DNA of 64,000 nucleotides from Kaistella soli (lineage in GTDB: Bacteria; Bacteroidota; Bacteroidia; Flavobacteriales; Weeksellaceae), in contig NZ_JAHOPF010000002.1 of assembly GCF_019038595.1 (NCBI RefSeq), positions 372,001 through 436,000 of the forward strand, given 5' to 3'. Under the pieces are notes generated by a model that was not told the DNA's origin, did not search any database, and saw only the letters and a program-made list of their open reading frames with translations. Every line of letters begins with the position of its first letter. Position 1 is the stretch's first letter. Positions 51,812 to 61,365 of the stretch are shown piece after piece. The translations under genes were made by a program, and so were the position numbers.

Positions 51812-52927
51812 TTACATCATTTTAAGGTTGTTCACCTCTAACTCGGTAAGGATTCTCCAGTGTCCGCGTTTGATGTTTTTCTTTGTTAAACCTGCAAACA
51901 TAACCCGGTCCAGAGCTTCCACTTCATAACCCAATCTCTGGAAAATTCTGCGCACTACCCTGTTCCATCCGATATGGATTTCAATACCAACTTCATTTTT
52001 AGGTTTTCCTTCGATGTAGGAGATGCTGTCCACCTCTGCAACACCTTCTTCAAGACGGATTCCTTCAGCGATAGCGTTTAGATCTGCCCTGTCAAGTTTT
52101 CTATCTAAAGTTACATGATATATTTTCTTCATGTTGAAAGATGGATGCGTAAGTTTTTTTGTCATGTGACCGTCATTGGTCAACAAAATAACACCTGTTG
52201 TGGAACGGTCCAATCTTCCTACAGGGAAAACTCTGTACGGAGAAGCGTTTGCCACCAGATCCATTACGGTTTTTCTTGCTTTTTCATCTTTTGTTGTGGA
52301 GATATACCCTTTAGGTTTATTTAAAAGAACGTAAACCGGTTTTTCCGGGGTAATTCCCTGACCGTCGAAGATTACTCTGTCGGTTTTCTGCACCTGATAC
52401 CCCATTTCGGTCACCACTTTTCCGTTTACTTCTACCAAACCCTGAGTAATCAGTTCGTCCGCTTCTCTTCGGGAACAGATTCCGGAATTGGCGATATATT
52501 TATTCAAACGGATGGTTTCTTTCGGAACTTCTTTGGACAGCTTTTCCAATCTTCTTTTCTGAACATAAGAACGTGTCTTTTCACCGTCATCCTGCGGTCT
52601 TTCATAATTTTTGAAAAGCTTTGTAGGACGCGAACTACCGCCACCTTTCACAAACTTAGCGCTTTTATCAAAGGATTTTCCGGTTCTTTTTCCTGCAGGT
52701 TTTCTTGAAGCGGGTCTGTCGAAAGTTTTCTCGTAAGATTTCGCTTCAGACTGTGACATTAATCTTGGCTCTCTTGGTGCTTTCGGTTCTTTGGGAGCTT
52801 TTTTCTCGGAATTTTCAGGTTTTGGAGCGCGTGCACGGGAAGGAGCAGGTCTTGAACTTCCGGAGTTGGAAATTTTTGAAATTCGTACTTTTTTAGGTTT
52901 GTCGTTGCTGTTTCTGTCTCGGCTCAT
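51812..52927 (-). CDS. rRNA pseudouridine synthase, RluB/RsuA family
   Basis: A 371-residue protein. A basic, Ser/Pro/Lys-rich, disordered extension (about residues 1-125) precedes an S4 RNA-binding domain (IRLNKYIANSGICSRREADELI) and a RsuA/RluB catalytic domain with VYVLLNKPKGYISTT and catalytic Asp in VGRLDRSTTG. It makes a pseudouridine in large- or small-subunit rRNA. A -7 box TATCTTTG (52,945-52,952, minus strand) lies inside the TTG-initiated longer frame, so the ATG at 52,927 is the start. Long disordered N-terminal tails are common in flavobacterial members. Confidence 0.9.
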   Translation of the reverse strand: MSRDRNSNDKPKKVRISKISNSGSSRPAPSRARAPKPENSEKKAPKEPKAPREPRLMSQSEAKSYEKTFDRPASRKPAGKRTGKSFDKSAKFVKGGGSSRPTKLFKNYERPQDDGEKTRSYVQKRRLEKLSKEVPKETIRLNKYIANSGICSRREADELITQGLVEVNGKVVTEMGYQVQKTDRVIFDGQGITPEKPVYVLLNKPKGYISTTKDEKARKTVMDLVANASPYRVFPVGRLDRSTTGVILLTNDGHMTKKLTHPSFNMKKIYHVTLDRKLDRADLNAIAEGIRLEEGVAEVDSISYIEGKPKNEVGIEIHIGWNRVVRRIFQRLGYEVEALDRVMFAGLTKKNIKRGHWRILTELEVNNLKMM

Positions 52928-52944
52928 TGTCTGAAAAATTTTTG

Positions 52945-52952
52945 CAAAGATA
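52945..52952 (-). promoter_or_regulatory. -7 box TATCTTTG for the pseudouridine synthase gene
   Basis: Perfect TAnnTTTG on the minus strand; decides the start at 52,927. Confidence 0.65.
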
Positions 52953-53047
52953 AAACTAATTCGCTGATATATCGACAATTCTTTTCAAACCGCCATTTTT
53001 CGAACTTAATTATGTATTTTATCGGTGAGGAAAAGTTTCGTGATTTA

Positions 53048-53938
53048 TTAAAATCTTTTAATAATTCCGTCGAGTAGCATCGCCAATATTCCTATAAAAA
53101 CCCAGACCCTTAAAATATTCAGAACGAAAAAATTCGATTTTTTCAGAGTGCTTAGAATTAAATAGACGGAAAGTATGATCACAAATAATCCGCCAGCAAA
53201 ATAGAGATTCAGGATGCTGTGAATTCCGGTTTTATTTACGATCAGCATTGAAACAATCAGTAAAAGTATAGAGAGAAAAACGATAACAAATTTAGAAATA
53301 GCAGTTCCGAAAAAATTCGGGATCGTGACGTAACCGAAAATTTTATCAGCGTTTTTGGTCAGGAAATCTTTGGTAATATCAATGATTAAAAGGATCACAA
53401 ACAGGAAAACAGCCATCAGAAAAAGACGCACCGAAAAAGTACGGTAATAAACCATCATCCCAAAAAAGGGATACAGCGTTAAACTGACAAAAGTTAAATT
53501 ATTTAAAATGAGAATCTTACTCAGTTTATGACTGTAAAACCACATGGAAAACTGATAAGTGAGAAAAAAAACAAAAACCCGCGGAGAGATCAGAAAAGCA
53601 ATTCCCAAGGAGATTAAGTTTAACGTAAGATACGCGTAAAGAAAATATTTCTGTTTTAAGAAACTCTGGAGTTTTGTGCGGAAAGGCTTTGTAAGCTGAT
53701 CTTTTTCGCGGTCGTAAAACTGATTGATAATTCCGCCGGCAAAAATGCTTAAAACCGTACAGAAAATAATGCCGTGTACTTTAAAATCGAAAACAAAATT
53801 TCTTAAACTTTCTTCCTGATTAAACAGAAAAAACGTAGAAACATACAATGCAAATGTGAGCAGTAATCCAACGAAGACGCGCGCTCCCAAAAGGAAACCG
53901 ACAAACTGCGAAATTCTGTAAAGGATGGGATTGTTCAT
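53048..53938 (-). CDS. UbiA-family prenyltransferase
   Basis: A 296-residue inner-membrane protein with eight or nine helices. The first Asp-rich motif is GIINQFYDREKDQLTKP (N-x3-D-x3-D, near 66-80) and the second DITKDFLTKNADKIFG (near 180), both facing the active site, so it transfers a prenyl chain from a diphosphate. Flavobacterial homologues are often named geranylgeranylglycerol-phosphate geranylgeranyltransferase, but the acceptor is unproven. 44 nt downstream of the mevalonate kinase-like gene in a likely operon. Confidence 0.85.
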   Translation of the reverse strand: MNNPILYRISQFVGFLLGARVFVGLLLTFALYVSTFFLFNQEESLRNFVFDFKVHGIIFCTVLSIFAGGIINQFYDREKDQLTKPFRTKLQSFLKQKYFLYAYLTLNLISLGIAFLISPRVFVFFLTYQFSMWFYSHKLSKILILNNLTFVSLTLYPFFGMMVYYRTFSVRLFLMAVFLFVILLIIDITKDFLTKNADKIFGYVTIPNFFGTAISKFVIVFLSILLLIVSMLIVNKTGIHSILNLYFAGGLFVIILSVYLILSTLKKSNFFVLNILRVWVFIGILAMLLDGIIKRF

Positions 53939-53982
53939 AAATTAAGCCGAACTAAAACAGTTTAAATTTCCCGACTTAATTT

Positions 53983-54909
53983 TTAGAATCTGTAAATGAC
54001 TTCTTTGTGAAAGCCTTCAAGCATTTTTTCTGCTTTTTCGTAATCTTTCGTGAAGCCTAAAATATAACCTCCGCCACCGCTGCCACAGAGTTTAAGATAA
54101 TACGCATTGGTATCCAGTCCGTTTTTCCATGCATTGTAGATGCTTTCCGGAATCATCGGTTTGAAATGTTCGTAAGCCCAAACGGAAAGACTTTTAAGAT
54201 TTCTGAAAAAAGGATTCATTTCTTTTTTCAGGAAGGCGTCGATACAGGCGTTGTTGTAACGGATAAATTCCTCTTTAAGCGTTTTGCGGAAACCTTCAGT
54301 CTTCATTTTCTCAAAGAAAATCTGAACCATAGGTCCGGTTTCGCCTGTCATTCCGGAATCAATTAAAAAAATCGCGCCTTTTCCTTCCTCACTTTTAGGG
54401 ATCGAAACCCGGTCAACGTTCTCTTTATTTTCAATGAGAATCGGAAGATTCATGTAGCAGATCAAAGGATCTATGCCTGAACTTTTCCCATGAAAATAAC
54501 TTTCCAACAAGCCGAAAACCTTTTTGAGGTCCTTCAGTTCGTTTCTAGCAATATTTTCCGGAGTATATTTTTTAAGCGAGTATTTTTCGAAAATCGCAGC
54601 CACGAGAGCTCCTGAACTTCCTACTCCATAACCCTGAGGAATGTTAGAATCAAAGAAAAGTCCTCTTTTGATGTCTTTCTGAAAATCAGCAATATTGATT
54701 TTAAAATTTTCCGGCAATTCCAAATCCATTAAATAAGCTGAATATTTTTGAAGCGAAAGATTGGATTTCTTTTCGAAATCGCTCTCCAGATCAGAAAACT
54801 TCAGCGTTCCCTTGTAAAAACTGTAAGGCAAGGTAAGACCCTGTGAATCTTCAATAATGCCGTATTCACCGAACAGAAGGATTTTTGCGTAAAATAATGG
54901 ATTGGTCAT
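53983..54909 (-). CDS. GHMP kinase, mevalonate kinase-like
   Basis: A 308-residue kinase. Motif 1 MTNPLFYAKILLFGEYG holds the substrate-loop lysine, motif 2 PQGYGVGSSGALV (91-103) the ATP-binding loop, and motif 3 LCGSGGGGYILGF (near 277-289) the C-terminal glycines. These are GHMP-kinase signatures and best fit mevalonate kinase, which phosphorylates mevalonate in isoprenoid synthesis; flavobacteria use the mevalonate route. The UbiA gene that follows uses the resulting prenyl units. A complete promoter (TTG-N20-TAACTTTG) lies just upstream. Confidence 0.85.
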   Translation of the reverse strand: MTNPLFYAKILLFGEYGIIEDSQGLTLPYSFYKGTLKFSDLESDFEKKSNLSLQKYSAYLMDLELPENFKINIADFQKDIKRGLFFDSNIPQGYGVGSSGALVAAIFEKYSLKKYTPENIARNELKDLKKVFGLLESYFHGKSSGIDPLICYMNLPILIENKENVDRVSIPKSEEGKGAIFLIDSGMTGETGPMVQIFFEKMKTEGFRKTLKEEFIRYNNACIDAFLKKEMNPFFRNLKSLSVWAYEHFKPMIPESIYNAWKNGLDTNAYYLKLCGSGGGGYILGFTKDYEKAEKMLEGFHKEVIYRF

Positions 54910-54939
54910 AGTTTAATTTAATCCGTTGATTTTCAGTTG

Positions 54940-54970
54940 CAAAGTTATTAAATATTTAACGGACTTACAA
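54940..54970 (-). promoter_or_regulatory. Promoter of the mevalonate kinase/UbiA operon
   Basis: On the minus strand: TTG (54,970-54,968), 20-nt spacer, TAACTTTG (54,947-54,940), matching both boxes of the Bacteroidota promoter. Confidence 0.75.
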
Positions 54971-55025
54971 CCTTTAAGTATTAACAAAATTTAAGCCAGT
55001 TTATTTTGAATTTTTTAATAGCTTT

Positions 55026-56510
55026 TTATGCCTTTTCTTTTCCCATTTTTACTTTCAAAAACCTGATCAATACCAATCCCAGGAAGAAAAACAGCGACAT
55101 TGACAGTGCTGCAAAACGCATATTATGGTATTTCTCTATCATTGTTGCAAAAATAAAAGTTCCTAAAATAATTGCCAGTTTTTCCAAAACATCATAAAAA
55201 CTGAAGAATGTGGTATTATCCATGGAATCTTCCGGTAAAAGTTTGGAATAAGTGGAACGCGACATCGCCTGTAAACCGCCCATTACCAAACCGATAATCC
55301 CTGCTATTCCGTAAAACTGATATTCCACATTCGGGTTTTCCTTGTTGAGATAATATGCGGAAAGACAAGCTACAATCCAAAGCGAAATTGCGATCGAAAT
55401 CACATTTTTATTTCCGATTTTCCTGGACAGCCACGAGAAAAATAATGCCCCAATAATCGCTTCGATCTGAATCAGCAAAAGGGTTAAAATCAATTTGTCC
55501 TGCTGAAGATTGATTTCACTTTTTCCAAACAGCGTTGCCATTAAGAAAATCGTCTGCATTCCGACACTGTAAAAGAAAAAACTCGAAAGAAAGAACTTCA
55601 GATTACGGTCTGCAAAAAGGGTTCTTCCCACTTTGAAAAGTTCGTGGAAACTTTCTTTGGCTATATCGCGGTAAAAGTTAAAATTATCTTTAAAAACCAC
55701 CCAAAATCCGCCTTGATCCTCATGTTTTTTAAAAATATTTTTATAGTTCAGCAAAACCAGGTCTTTCGGTAGCTGCTCTTTTACGTTCCCGAACTGAGGC
55801 AAATGTTTGAAGGTATACTGAGAAAACCCAAACCACCACGCACCTGTGAGTAAGAAAGAAATTCTGGTATATAATTTAGCTTCCTCGGGAGTCTGCGCGA
55901 ATACCTGAATCAGCACAAGACAAATGACCACCAATACTACAGAACCTATATAACCATAAACGTAACCTTTGGCTGAAAGTGCGTCCTGTTTGTCGCGTGT
56001 GGCAATATCGGGTAGAAAGGAGTTATAGAAAACCAAACTGCCCCAAAAACCCACACTCGCTGTAATGCTGAAAAGAAGTCCCAGAAAAACATTCTGCATG
56101 CCTGTAAACATCGCTAACCCCATACATGAAGTAGCTCCCAGATAGCAGAAAAACTGAAGAAACGATTTTTTATTACCGATCGTATCCGCCAAAGATGACA
56201 GAATCGGCGAAAGCAGAACGACAATTAAGAAAGAAATCGTAAGTGAATAACCGTAAATCGCATCGGGCTGATATTCTTTTCCAAAAATGGTGATCATGTG
56301 TCTCACAGGCACTTTGATCCATTGCCCGGTTTCCTCTACATACTCGCTTTTTTCGGAAGCTGTCGTCAGAATAGAATAGTAAATCGGAAAAATAGTGGAA
56401 GTTATAACAAGGGAATATACTGAGTTTGCCCAATCATACAAAGCCCATGCTTTCATGATTTTCGGGTTGTTCTTGATGTTTGGAGTCTGTAAATTTTCGT
56501 TTTCAGGCAT
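55026..56510 (-). CDS. MFS transporter, UMF1/Atg22-like
   Basis: A 494-residue inner-membrane protein with about 12 helices. It opens IMKAWALYDWANSVYSLVITSTIFPIYY, the start motif of the UMF1 (Atg22-like vacuolar effluxer) MFS family, and later has LSPILSSLADTIGNKKSFL and GLVMGGLQAMSRSTYSKLLPE, also typical. Substrate unknown, amino acids possible by analogy with Atg22. The -7 box TATTTTTG at 56,533-56,540 lies 22 nt upstream, so it is a single-gene unit. Confidence 0.87.
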   Translation of the reverse strand: MPENENLQTPNIKNNPKIMKAWALYDWANSVYSLVITSTIFPIYYSILTTASEKSEYVEETGQWIKVPVRHMITIFGKEYQPDAIYGYSLTISFLIVVLLSPILSSLADTIGNKKSFLQFFCYLGATSCMGLAMFTGMQNVFLGLLFSITASVGFWGSLVFYNSFLPDIATRDKQDALSAKGYVYGYIGSVVLVVICLVLIQVFAQTPEEAKLYTRISFLLTGAWWFGFSQYTFKHLPQFGNVKEQLPKDLVLLNYKNIFKKHEDQGGFWVVFKDNFNFYRDIAKESFHELFKVGRTLFADRNLKFFLSSFFFYSVGMQTIFLMATLFGKSEINLQQDKLILTLLLIQIEAIIGALFFSWLSRKIGNKNVISIAISLWIVACLSAYYLNKENPNVEYQFYGIAGIIGLVMGGLQAMSRSTYSKLLPEDSMDNTTFFSFYDVLEKLAIILGTFIFATMIEKYHNMRFAALSMSLFFFLGLVLIRFLKVKMGKEKA

Positions 56511-56532
56511 TTGAAAAATGTAATTAGTGGAA

Positions 56533-56540
56533 CAAAAATA
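56533..56540 (-). promoter_or_regulatory. -7 box TATTTTTG for the UMF1-type transporter
   Basis: Perfect TAnnTTTG on the minus strand. Confidence 0.6.
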
Positions 56541-56612
56541 AAAAAACCATTAAGAATCTGATGAAAAAATTCATTAATAATTCTTAATGGCTGATTTAAA
56601 AGTTATTTGGTT

Positions 56613-57791
56613 TTAAACATTCTCGATCACAATCGCGCTTGCTCCGCCTCCACCGTTACAGATTGCAGCAGCGCCGTACTTTCCGTTGTTCTGTTTAAGG
56701 ATGTTGATCAGACTGACAATAATCCTAGAACCTGAACTTCCAAGCGGATGACCAAGGGCGACTGCACCTCCGTTAACATTCACTTTTCCTGCATCAAGGC
56801 CCAAAATTTTATTGTTCGCTAAACCCACCACCGAAAAAGCTTCATTGAACTCGAAAAAATCAATATCTGAAATTTCAAGACCTGCTTTTTTTAAAGCGAT
56901 TGGCAATGCTTTGGAAGGAGCTGTCGTAAACCATTCCGGTTCCTGTGCCGCATCGGCGTAAGAAACGATTTTTGATAAAGGTTTCAGGCCCAGTTCTTCC
57001 ATTTTTTCTTTAGACATTAAGACCAAAGCTGAAGCGCCGTCGTTCAAGGTGGATGCATTTGCTGCCGTTACTGTTCCGTTTTCTTTCTGGAAAACAGTTG
57101 GTAAAGTACCTATTCTGTCAAAGTTTACCGATTTATATTCTTCATCTTCCGAAAAAATTATTGGGTCACCTTTTCTCTGCGGAATTTCTACCGAAACAAT
57201 TTCTTCATTGAATTTACCTTCGCTCCAGGCTTTCGCAGAACGTTTGTAAGACTCAATGGCAAAGTTATCCTGATCTTCTCTTGTTATTTCATATTTCGCA
57301 GCACATTTTTCTGCGCAAACTCCCATGTGAACTTTATTGTAAACGTCGGTTAATCCGTCAACCAGCATTCCGTCCAACATTTTAACGTCACCTAATTTTG
57401 TAGCGTTTCTGGCGTTAAAATAATGCGGAACAGAAGACATATTTTCCATTCCGCCGGCAACGATGATATCCTGATCGCCAGATTTTATTGACTGGGCTGC
57501 CATCATCACAGCTTTCATTCCGGAAGCACAAACCTTATTGATGGTTGTAGACGGAGTTTCATTTGATAAACCTGCCCCCAATGCTGCCTGACGTGCCGGA
57601 GCCTGGCCTTCACCTGCCTGCAAAACATTTCCCATATAAACTTCCTGAACCAAATTCGGATCAAGACCTATTTTGTCTAAAGCACCTTTGATGGCTGTTG
57701 AACCTAATTTTGTAGCCGGAACCGTGGACAGACTTCCCATAAAGCTTCCCATAGGAGTTCGCGCTGCGGATACGATGAATACTTCTTGCAT
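56613..57791 (-). CDS. Acetyl-CoA C-acetyltransferase (thiolase)
   Basis: A 392-residue thiolase. Nucleophile Cys88 in NKVCASGMK, His348 in LGHPLGSSG and general-base Cys378 in ICNGGGGAS form the complete active site; the FEFNEAFSVVG motif is present. It condenses two acetyl-CoA to acetoacetyl-CoA (entry to the mevalonate pathway) or runs backwards in fatty acid or acetoacetate breakdown. Length and CASGMK fit the biosynthetic/AtoB type. Located between two MFS genes with no neighbouring beta-oxidation gene. Confidence 0.93.
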   Translation of the reverse strand: MQEVFIVSAARTPMGSFMGSLSTVPATKLGSTAIKGALDKIGLDPNLVQEVYMGNVLQAGEGQAPARQAALGAGLSNETPSTTINKVCASGMKAVMMAAQSIKSGDQDIIVAGGMENMSSVPHYFNARNATKLGDVKMLDGMLVDGLTDVYNKVHMGVCAEKCAAKYEITREDQDNFAIESYKRSAKAWSEGKFNEEIVSVEIPQRKGDPIIFSEDEEYKSVNFDRIGTLPTVFQKENGTVTAANASTLNDGASALVLMSKEKMEELGLKPLSKIVSYADAAQEPEWFTTAPSKALPIALKKAGLEISDIDFFEFNEAFSVVGLANNKILGLDAGKVNVNGGAVALGHPLGSSGSRIIVSLINILKQNNGKYGAAAICNGGGGASAIVIENV

Positions 57792-57831
57792 GTTATGTTT
57801 TTAATATTTTTAATACTGCAAATTACAAAAA

Positions 57832-57859
57832 AAAACACAGTTTCGGGGAACTGTGTTTT
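57832..57859 (-). terminator. Terminator after the nucleoside permease gene
   Basis: AAAACACAGTT (57,832-57,842) pairs with AACTGTGTTTT (57,849-57,859), loop TCGGGG, T-rich on the minus strand. Confidence 0.85.
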
Positions 57860-57880
57860 CATTTATTATAAAAGGAATTT

Positions 57881-59140
57881 TTAATGTTTCAAATCGGCAA
57901 CATCTTCCGGATTATGCTTGTGTTTAAACATTATCGCAAACAATACCGCAACAACTAATGCATAAACCGAAAAAACAAGCCATATCTCATGCCACATCTT
58001 GTCTCCGTTTGCATGCGTAAAATATTTCTGAATCATCCAGCCACTTGCCAAACTTCCCATGATAGCGCCGAAACCATTGGTCATCATCATAAATAAGCCC
58101 TGAGCAGAGGAACGGATTTTATAATCTGTAGTGGTCTCAACGAAAAGGGAGCCAGAAATATTAAAGAAATCAAAAGCCATCCCGTACACGATGCATGAAA
58201 GAATGATCATTCCTAAACCAAGACCAACCGGAACTCCGTAGGCAAATAATCCGAAACGCAATACCCAGGCGAACATGGAGATGAGCATCACATTCTTAAT
58301 ACCGTATTTTTTCAAAAAGAACGGAATTGCAAGAATGAAAAGTGTTTCCGAGATCTGCGAAATCGACATGATCAGCGTTGACCTTTTTACGACAAAACTC
58401 TCAGCGTATTCGGGAATTTTACCAAAATCTGAAAGATAAGTATCACCATACATATTGGTTAACTGTAAAGCCGCACCAAGGAAAAGTGAAAACAGAAAGA
58501 AAAGAGCCATTTTATAATCCTTCAAAAGGGAGAAGGCATTGAGACCCAATTTCTCGGATAAGGTTGCATCTTTTGAAATTAAATTCTGAGGCGGGCATTT
58601 TGGTAATGTAAAGGCATAAATCCCTAATATGATGGCAAAAACTGCTGCAATATAAAACTGGTTTCCGGAATCCTTATTTCCTGAAAGATTGGTGATCCAC
58701 ATGGCTGCAATAAAGCCAATTGTTCCCCAAACCCTGATAGGCGGAAATACTTTAACTACGTCAAAATTATTGTTTTTCAGGATGTAATATGCAATGGAAT
58801 TCGAAAGCGAAATGGTAGGCATATAAAACATCATCGCTATGAGCATTACCCAGAAGAAGTTTTCAGGTGTTGTAATTTGAGGAAGAAAAAAGAGTGTAAT
58901 CCCGTAAAGAATATGGAGGATCCCATAAAGCCTTTCTGCATTAATCCACCTGTCTGCAATAATTCCTGTGAGAGCAGGCATGATGATGGAAGCAATTCCT
59001 AACGTGGCAAAAACTTTTCCAAATTCTTCACCGCCCCATTGTTTTGTGCCGAACCAGTAAACACCGATGGTAATCAGCCATGCGCCCCAAACAAAAAACT
59101 GCAGGAAGCTTACAATGGTAAGTCGTAATTTCAAATTCAT
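57881..59140 (-). CDS. Nucleoside:H+ symporter, NupG-like MFS
   Basis: A 419-residue MFS protein with 12 helices. LRLTIVSFLQFFVWGAWLITIGVYWF at the N-terminus and SLSNSIAYYILKNNNFDVVKVFPPIRVWGTIGFIAAMW around residues 105-140 are typical of the NupG/XapB nucleoside:proton symporter family. Takes up nucleosides across the inner membrane. 20 nt downstream of the bifunctional-nuclease gene, so probably co-transcribed from the promoter at 59,760. Confidence 0.88.
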   Translation of the reverse strand: MNLKLRLTIVSFLQFFVWGAWLITIGVYWFGTKQWGGEEFGKVFATLGIASIIMPALTGIIADRWINAERLYGILHILYGITLFFLPQITTPENFFWVMLIAMMFYMPTISLSNSIAYYILKNNNFDVVKVFPPIRVWGTIGFIAAMWITNLSGNKDSGNQFYIAAVFAIILGIYAFTLPKCPPQNLISKDATLSEKLGLNAFSLLKDYKMALFFLFSLFLGAALQLTNMYGDTYLSDFGKIPEYAESFVVKRSTLIMSISQISETLFILAIPFFLKKYGIKNVMLISMFAWVLRFGLFAYGVPVGLGLGMIILSCIVYGMAFDFFNISGSLFVETTTDYKIRSSAQGLFMMMTNGFGAIMGSLASGWMIQKYFTHANGDKMWHEIWLVFSVYALVVAVLFAIMFKHKHNPEDVADLKH

Positions 59141-59160
59141 AATTTATTTATAATAATTTT

Positions 59161-59754
59161 TTATTCTATTTTTTTATTTCGTCTTTTGATTTCCTGTTGC
59201 AGCTCCATCGCGGCATCGAAGTCTTCATCTTTTACGGCATCTTCCAGTAATTTCTGTAAATCTTCCAAAGTCAAAGAAGCCAAATCTCCTTCTGACGCAG
59301 CTTCGAAACTTTCCTCAGCGGTCGCAGGCTCATCAAGTTCAAGAAGGATTCCTGCTTCACTCAGGACCTGAGAAGTGGTATAAATGGGCGCATCAAAACG
59401 TACTGCCATTGCCACAGCATCCGAGGTGCGGGCATCCAGAATAAGTTCTTCGCCGTTTGAATTATTTTTGAAATTGATATTTGAAAAAAACACGCCGTCA
59501 ATGATCTGATAAATGATAACGGATGTAAGGGTGAAGTTTGCAGAAACCACAAATTTTGAAAATAAATCGTGGGTTAACGGTCTGGGCGGATGTATGTCCT
59601 TCTCCAAACCTAAAGAAATTGACTGCGCTTCGAAATTTCCTATTACTACGGGTAATTTTACGTTGGTTTCCTCGTGTTCCAAAAGGAGTGCATAAGCTCC
59701 GGATTGTGTTTGGCTGTACGAAATTCCGCGTATGATTAATCTTTTGTAATCCAT
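59161..59754 (-). CDS. Bifunctional nuclease family protein (BFN) with UVR motif
   Basis: A 197-residue protein. Residues about 5-125 are the DUF151/BFN domain (GAYALLLEHEETNVKLPVVIGNFEAQSI, LDARTSDAVAMAVRFDAPIYT) and about 160-192 a UVR-type helix pair (LEDLQKLLEDAVKDEDFDAAMELQQEIK), as in UvrB/UvrC interaction modules. Plant and archaeal BFN proteins degrade RNA and DNA; the bacterial function is less clear. Likely leaderless: the -7 box ends five bases before the ATG. Confidence 0.9.
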   Translation of the reverse strand: MDYKRLIIRGISYSQTQSGAYALLLEHEETNVKLPVVIGNFEAQSISLGLEKDIHPPRPLTHDLFSKFVVSANFTLTSVIIYQIIDGVFFSNINFKNNSNGEELILDARTSDAVAMAVRFDAPIYTTSQVLSEAGILLELDEPATAEESFEAASEGDLASLTLEDLQKLLEDAVKDEDFDAAMELQQEIKRRNKKIE

Positions 59755-59759
59755 AGCTA

Positions 59760-59767
59760 CAAATATA
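59760..59767 (-). promoter_or_regulatory. -7 box TATATTTG abutting the BFN gene start
   Basis: Perfect TAnnTTTG on the minus strand, 5 nt from the ATG at 59,754, so transcription would start at or next to the start codon. Confidence 0.65.
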
Positions 59768-59841
59768 ATTGATTTTTTAGATTCAACATTTTATTTTTAA
59801 TTATAAATTGAAAATATTTCTCTAAAAACGACAATTATCAT

Positions 59842-61212
59842 CTATGTTTGCGGAATTCGATGGGTATTGATATTAATGTGAAACTGGCAGCCTTTTTCGG
59901 AGCTGCTTTTTTTTAATTCGGCATTCAGATAACGGATCCGGGAATCGACATTGCTTAAGCCAATTCCGTGGTAACTTTTGCCCAGTTCAAAACCTTTTCC
60001 GTTATCTTTAATCATAATACTGATGCAAGGCGCATGGTGTACAATATCAACTTCTGCCTGCGTCGCTTCAGCATGGTTTACCACATTATTTATCAGTTCC
60101 TGTACGATTCTGTAAATATGGGTTTCGGCAGTTTTGCTGAGTTCGATGCTGTCCCCTGAAAATTCGAACTTGATTTTTATTCCATAAAGGTTTTCAACCT
60201 TTAAACACATATTTTTCAGCGCGGTAATGAGGCCGAAATTAGTAATGGAAGAAGGAGAAAGATTATGGGAAATTTCTCTGATCTGGAGGCTCGATTTATC
60301 AATAATTTCGGTTAACTCCTTTAAAATTCCAACATTTTCGGGGTTTCGGTTCTTCAGATTTAAATACGCGAGGTTGAATTTTATTGCAGATAAATCTCCC
60401 GCAATACCGTCGTGAAGTTCTTCAGCTATTCTTTTTCTTTCTTTCTCTTCGCCTTCCAGCAAACCGTGCAGTTTGCCGATCTGCTGTCTGTGTTTATGCT
60501 TGATCACCTGATGTTCTATTCTATTCTTTTCATCGTTAATGAGCTTTATTTTATAGGCTAAACCAAGACTGAAAAAAATGGTTTCAATAATATTTCCGAT
60601 AAAGAAGAATATAATCGGGTTCTTCATATGCAGTGACGGAACAAAACTTCCTACTAATGCAACCAGCGCACATCCCACGAAAGCGAAAACCCCTGTGAGA
60701 AAAAAATATTTGTGCTTACCTGAATGCGTGATGGTTTTTACCACAGACAGAACAAAAACCAAAAGCATTAACGGTACAAAAATATAAAGATACAGCGACA
60801 CAAAAAGATCTGAATTTTTCAGGATATAACTCAAAACTGCGAAAACCAAAAACAGCACAGAAATAAATTTGAGAAACAACATCACCCGGCCGAAGTATTT
60901 CTTTGTACGCCTGTCCAAATCAAGAAAATAAAGTGCAAAAATGGTATAGAAAGTATAGAAAACGATCTGTATTAAGAAATTCACAATCTGTGTGAAAACA
61001 ATAGCGTTGGCGTGCCCTAAAAACCGCATCATGAAGCCTTCAAAACTGTCATAAATACCGTCGCTTCGGCTCAGTACATAAATAATGAGGAAAATATTGT
61101 ACAGCGCGTAATATTTGAAACTGTTGGCTCTCAGGTAGATAAAAATCACACTGCTTATAATAATAAAGAGCAGCTGAAATGAGATTGCCATGTTCCAGAC
61201 GAACATTTCCAT
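59842..61212 (-). CDS. Sensor histidine kinase, 7TM-type with HisKA_3
   Basis: A 456-residue kinase. About seven N-terminal membrane helices (residues 1-225) form a 7TMR-like sensor without an extracellular domain. Next come a coiled coil, a HisKA_3 domain with ELHDGIAGDLSAI (His near 264) and a HATPase_c domain (HIYRIVQELINNVVNHA, KDNGKGFE, GIGLSNVDSRIRYL). This is the NarX/DesK-like class that pairs with LuxR-type regulators. No regulator gene is adjacent in the window, so it is an orphan. Start is ATG 61,212; an in-frame GTG precedes it. Confidence 0.9.
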   Translation of the reverse strand: MEMFVWNMAISFQLLFIIISSVIFIYLRANSFKYYALYNIFLIIYVLSRSDGIYDSFEGFMMRFLGHANAIVFTQIVNFLIQIVFYTFYTIFALYFLDLDRRTKKYFGRVMLFLKFISVLFLVFAVLSYILKNSDLFVSLYLYIFVPLMLLVFVLSVVKTITHSGKHKYFFLTGVFAFVGCALVALVGSFVPSLHMKNPIIFFFIGNIIETIFFSLGLAYKIKLINDEKNRIEHQVIKHKHRQQIGKLHGLLEGEEKERKRIAEELHDGIAGDLSAIKFNLAYLNLKNRNPENVGILKELTEIIDKSSLQIREISHNLSPSSITNFGLITALKNMCLKVENLYGIKIKFEFSGDSIELSKTAETHIYRIVQELINNVVNHAEATQAEVDIVHHAPCISIMIKDNGKGFELGKSYHGIGLSNVDSRIRYLNAELKKSSSEKGCQFHININTHRIPQT

Positions 61213-61310
61213 CACTAAAATTTTAATTCACATTTGGTTTATACTAAATTAGTCTTTTTTTCGATTGATTCGGTTATTATTTTAATTTCCCTAAAAATGA
61301 CTTAAAAAAT

Positions 61311-61337
61311 AAAAAGCCGGAATTAAAAATTCCGGCC
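61311..61337 (-). terminator. Terminator after etfA
   Basis: GCCGGAATT (61,316-61,324) pairs with AATTCCGGC (61,328-61,336); on the minus strand T residues follow. Confidence 0.85.
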
Positions 61338-61365
61338 TTTCAGTTTATTGTAAAAAGATATTAAA

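Noticed and set aside
59842-61212. Two-component pair around the 7TM kinase
   Set aside because: No response regulator gene lies on either side within the window, so the kinase is treated as an orphan.
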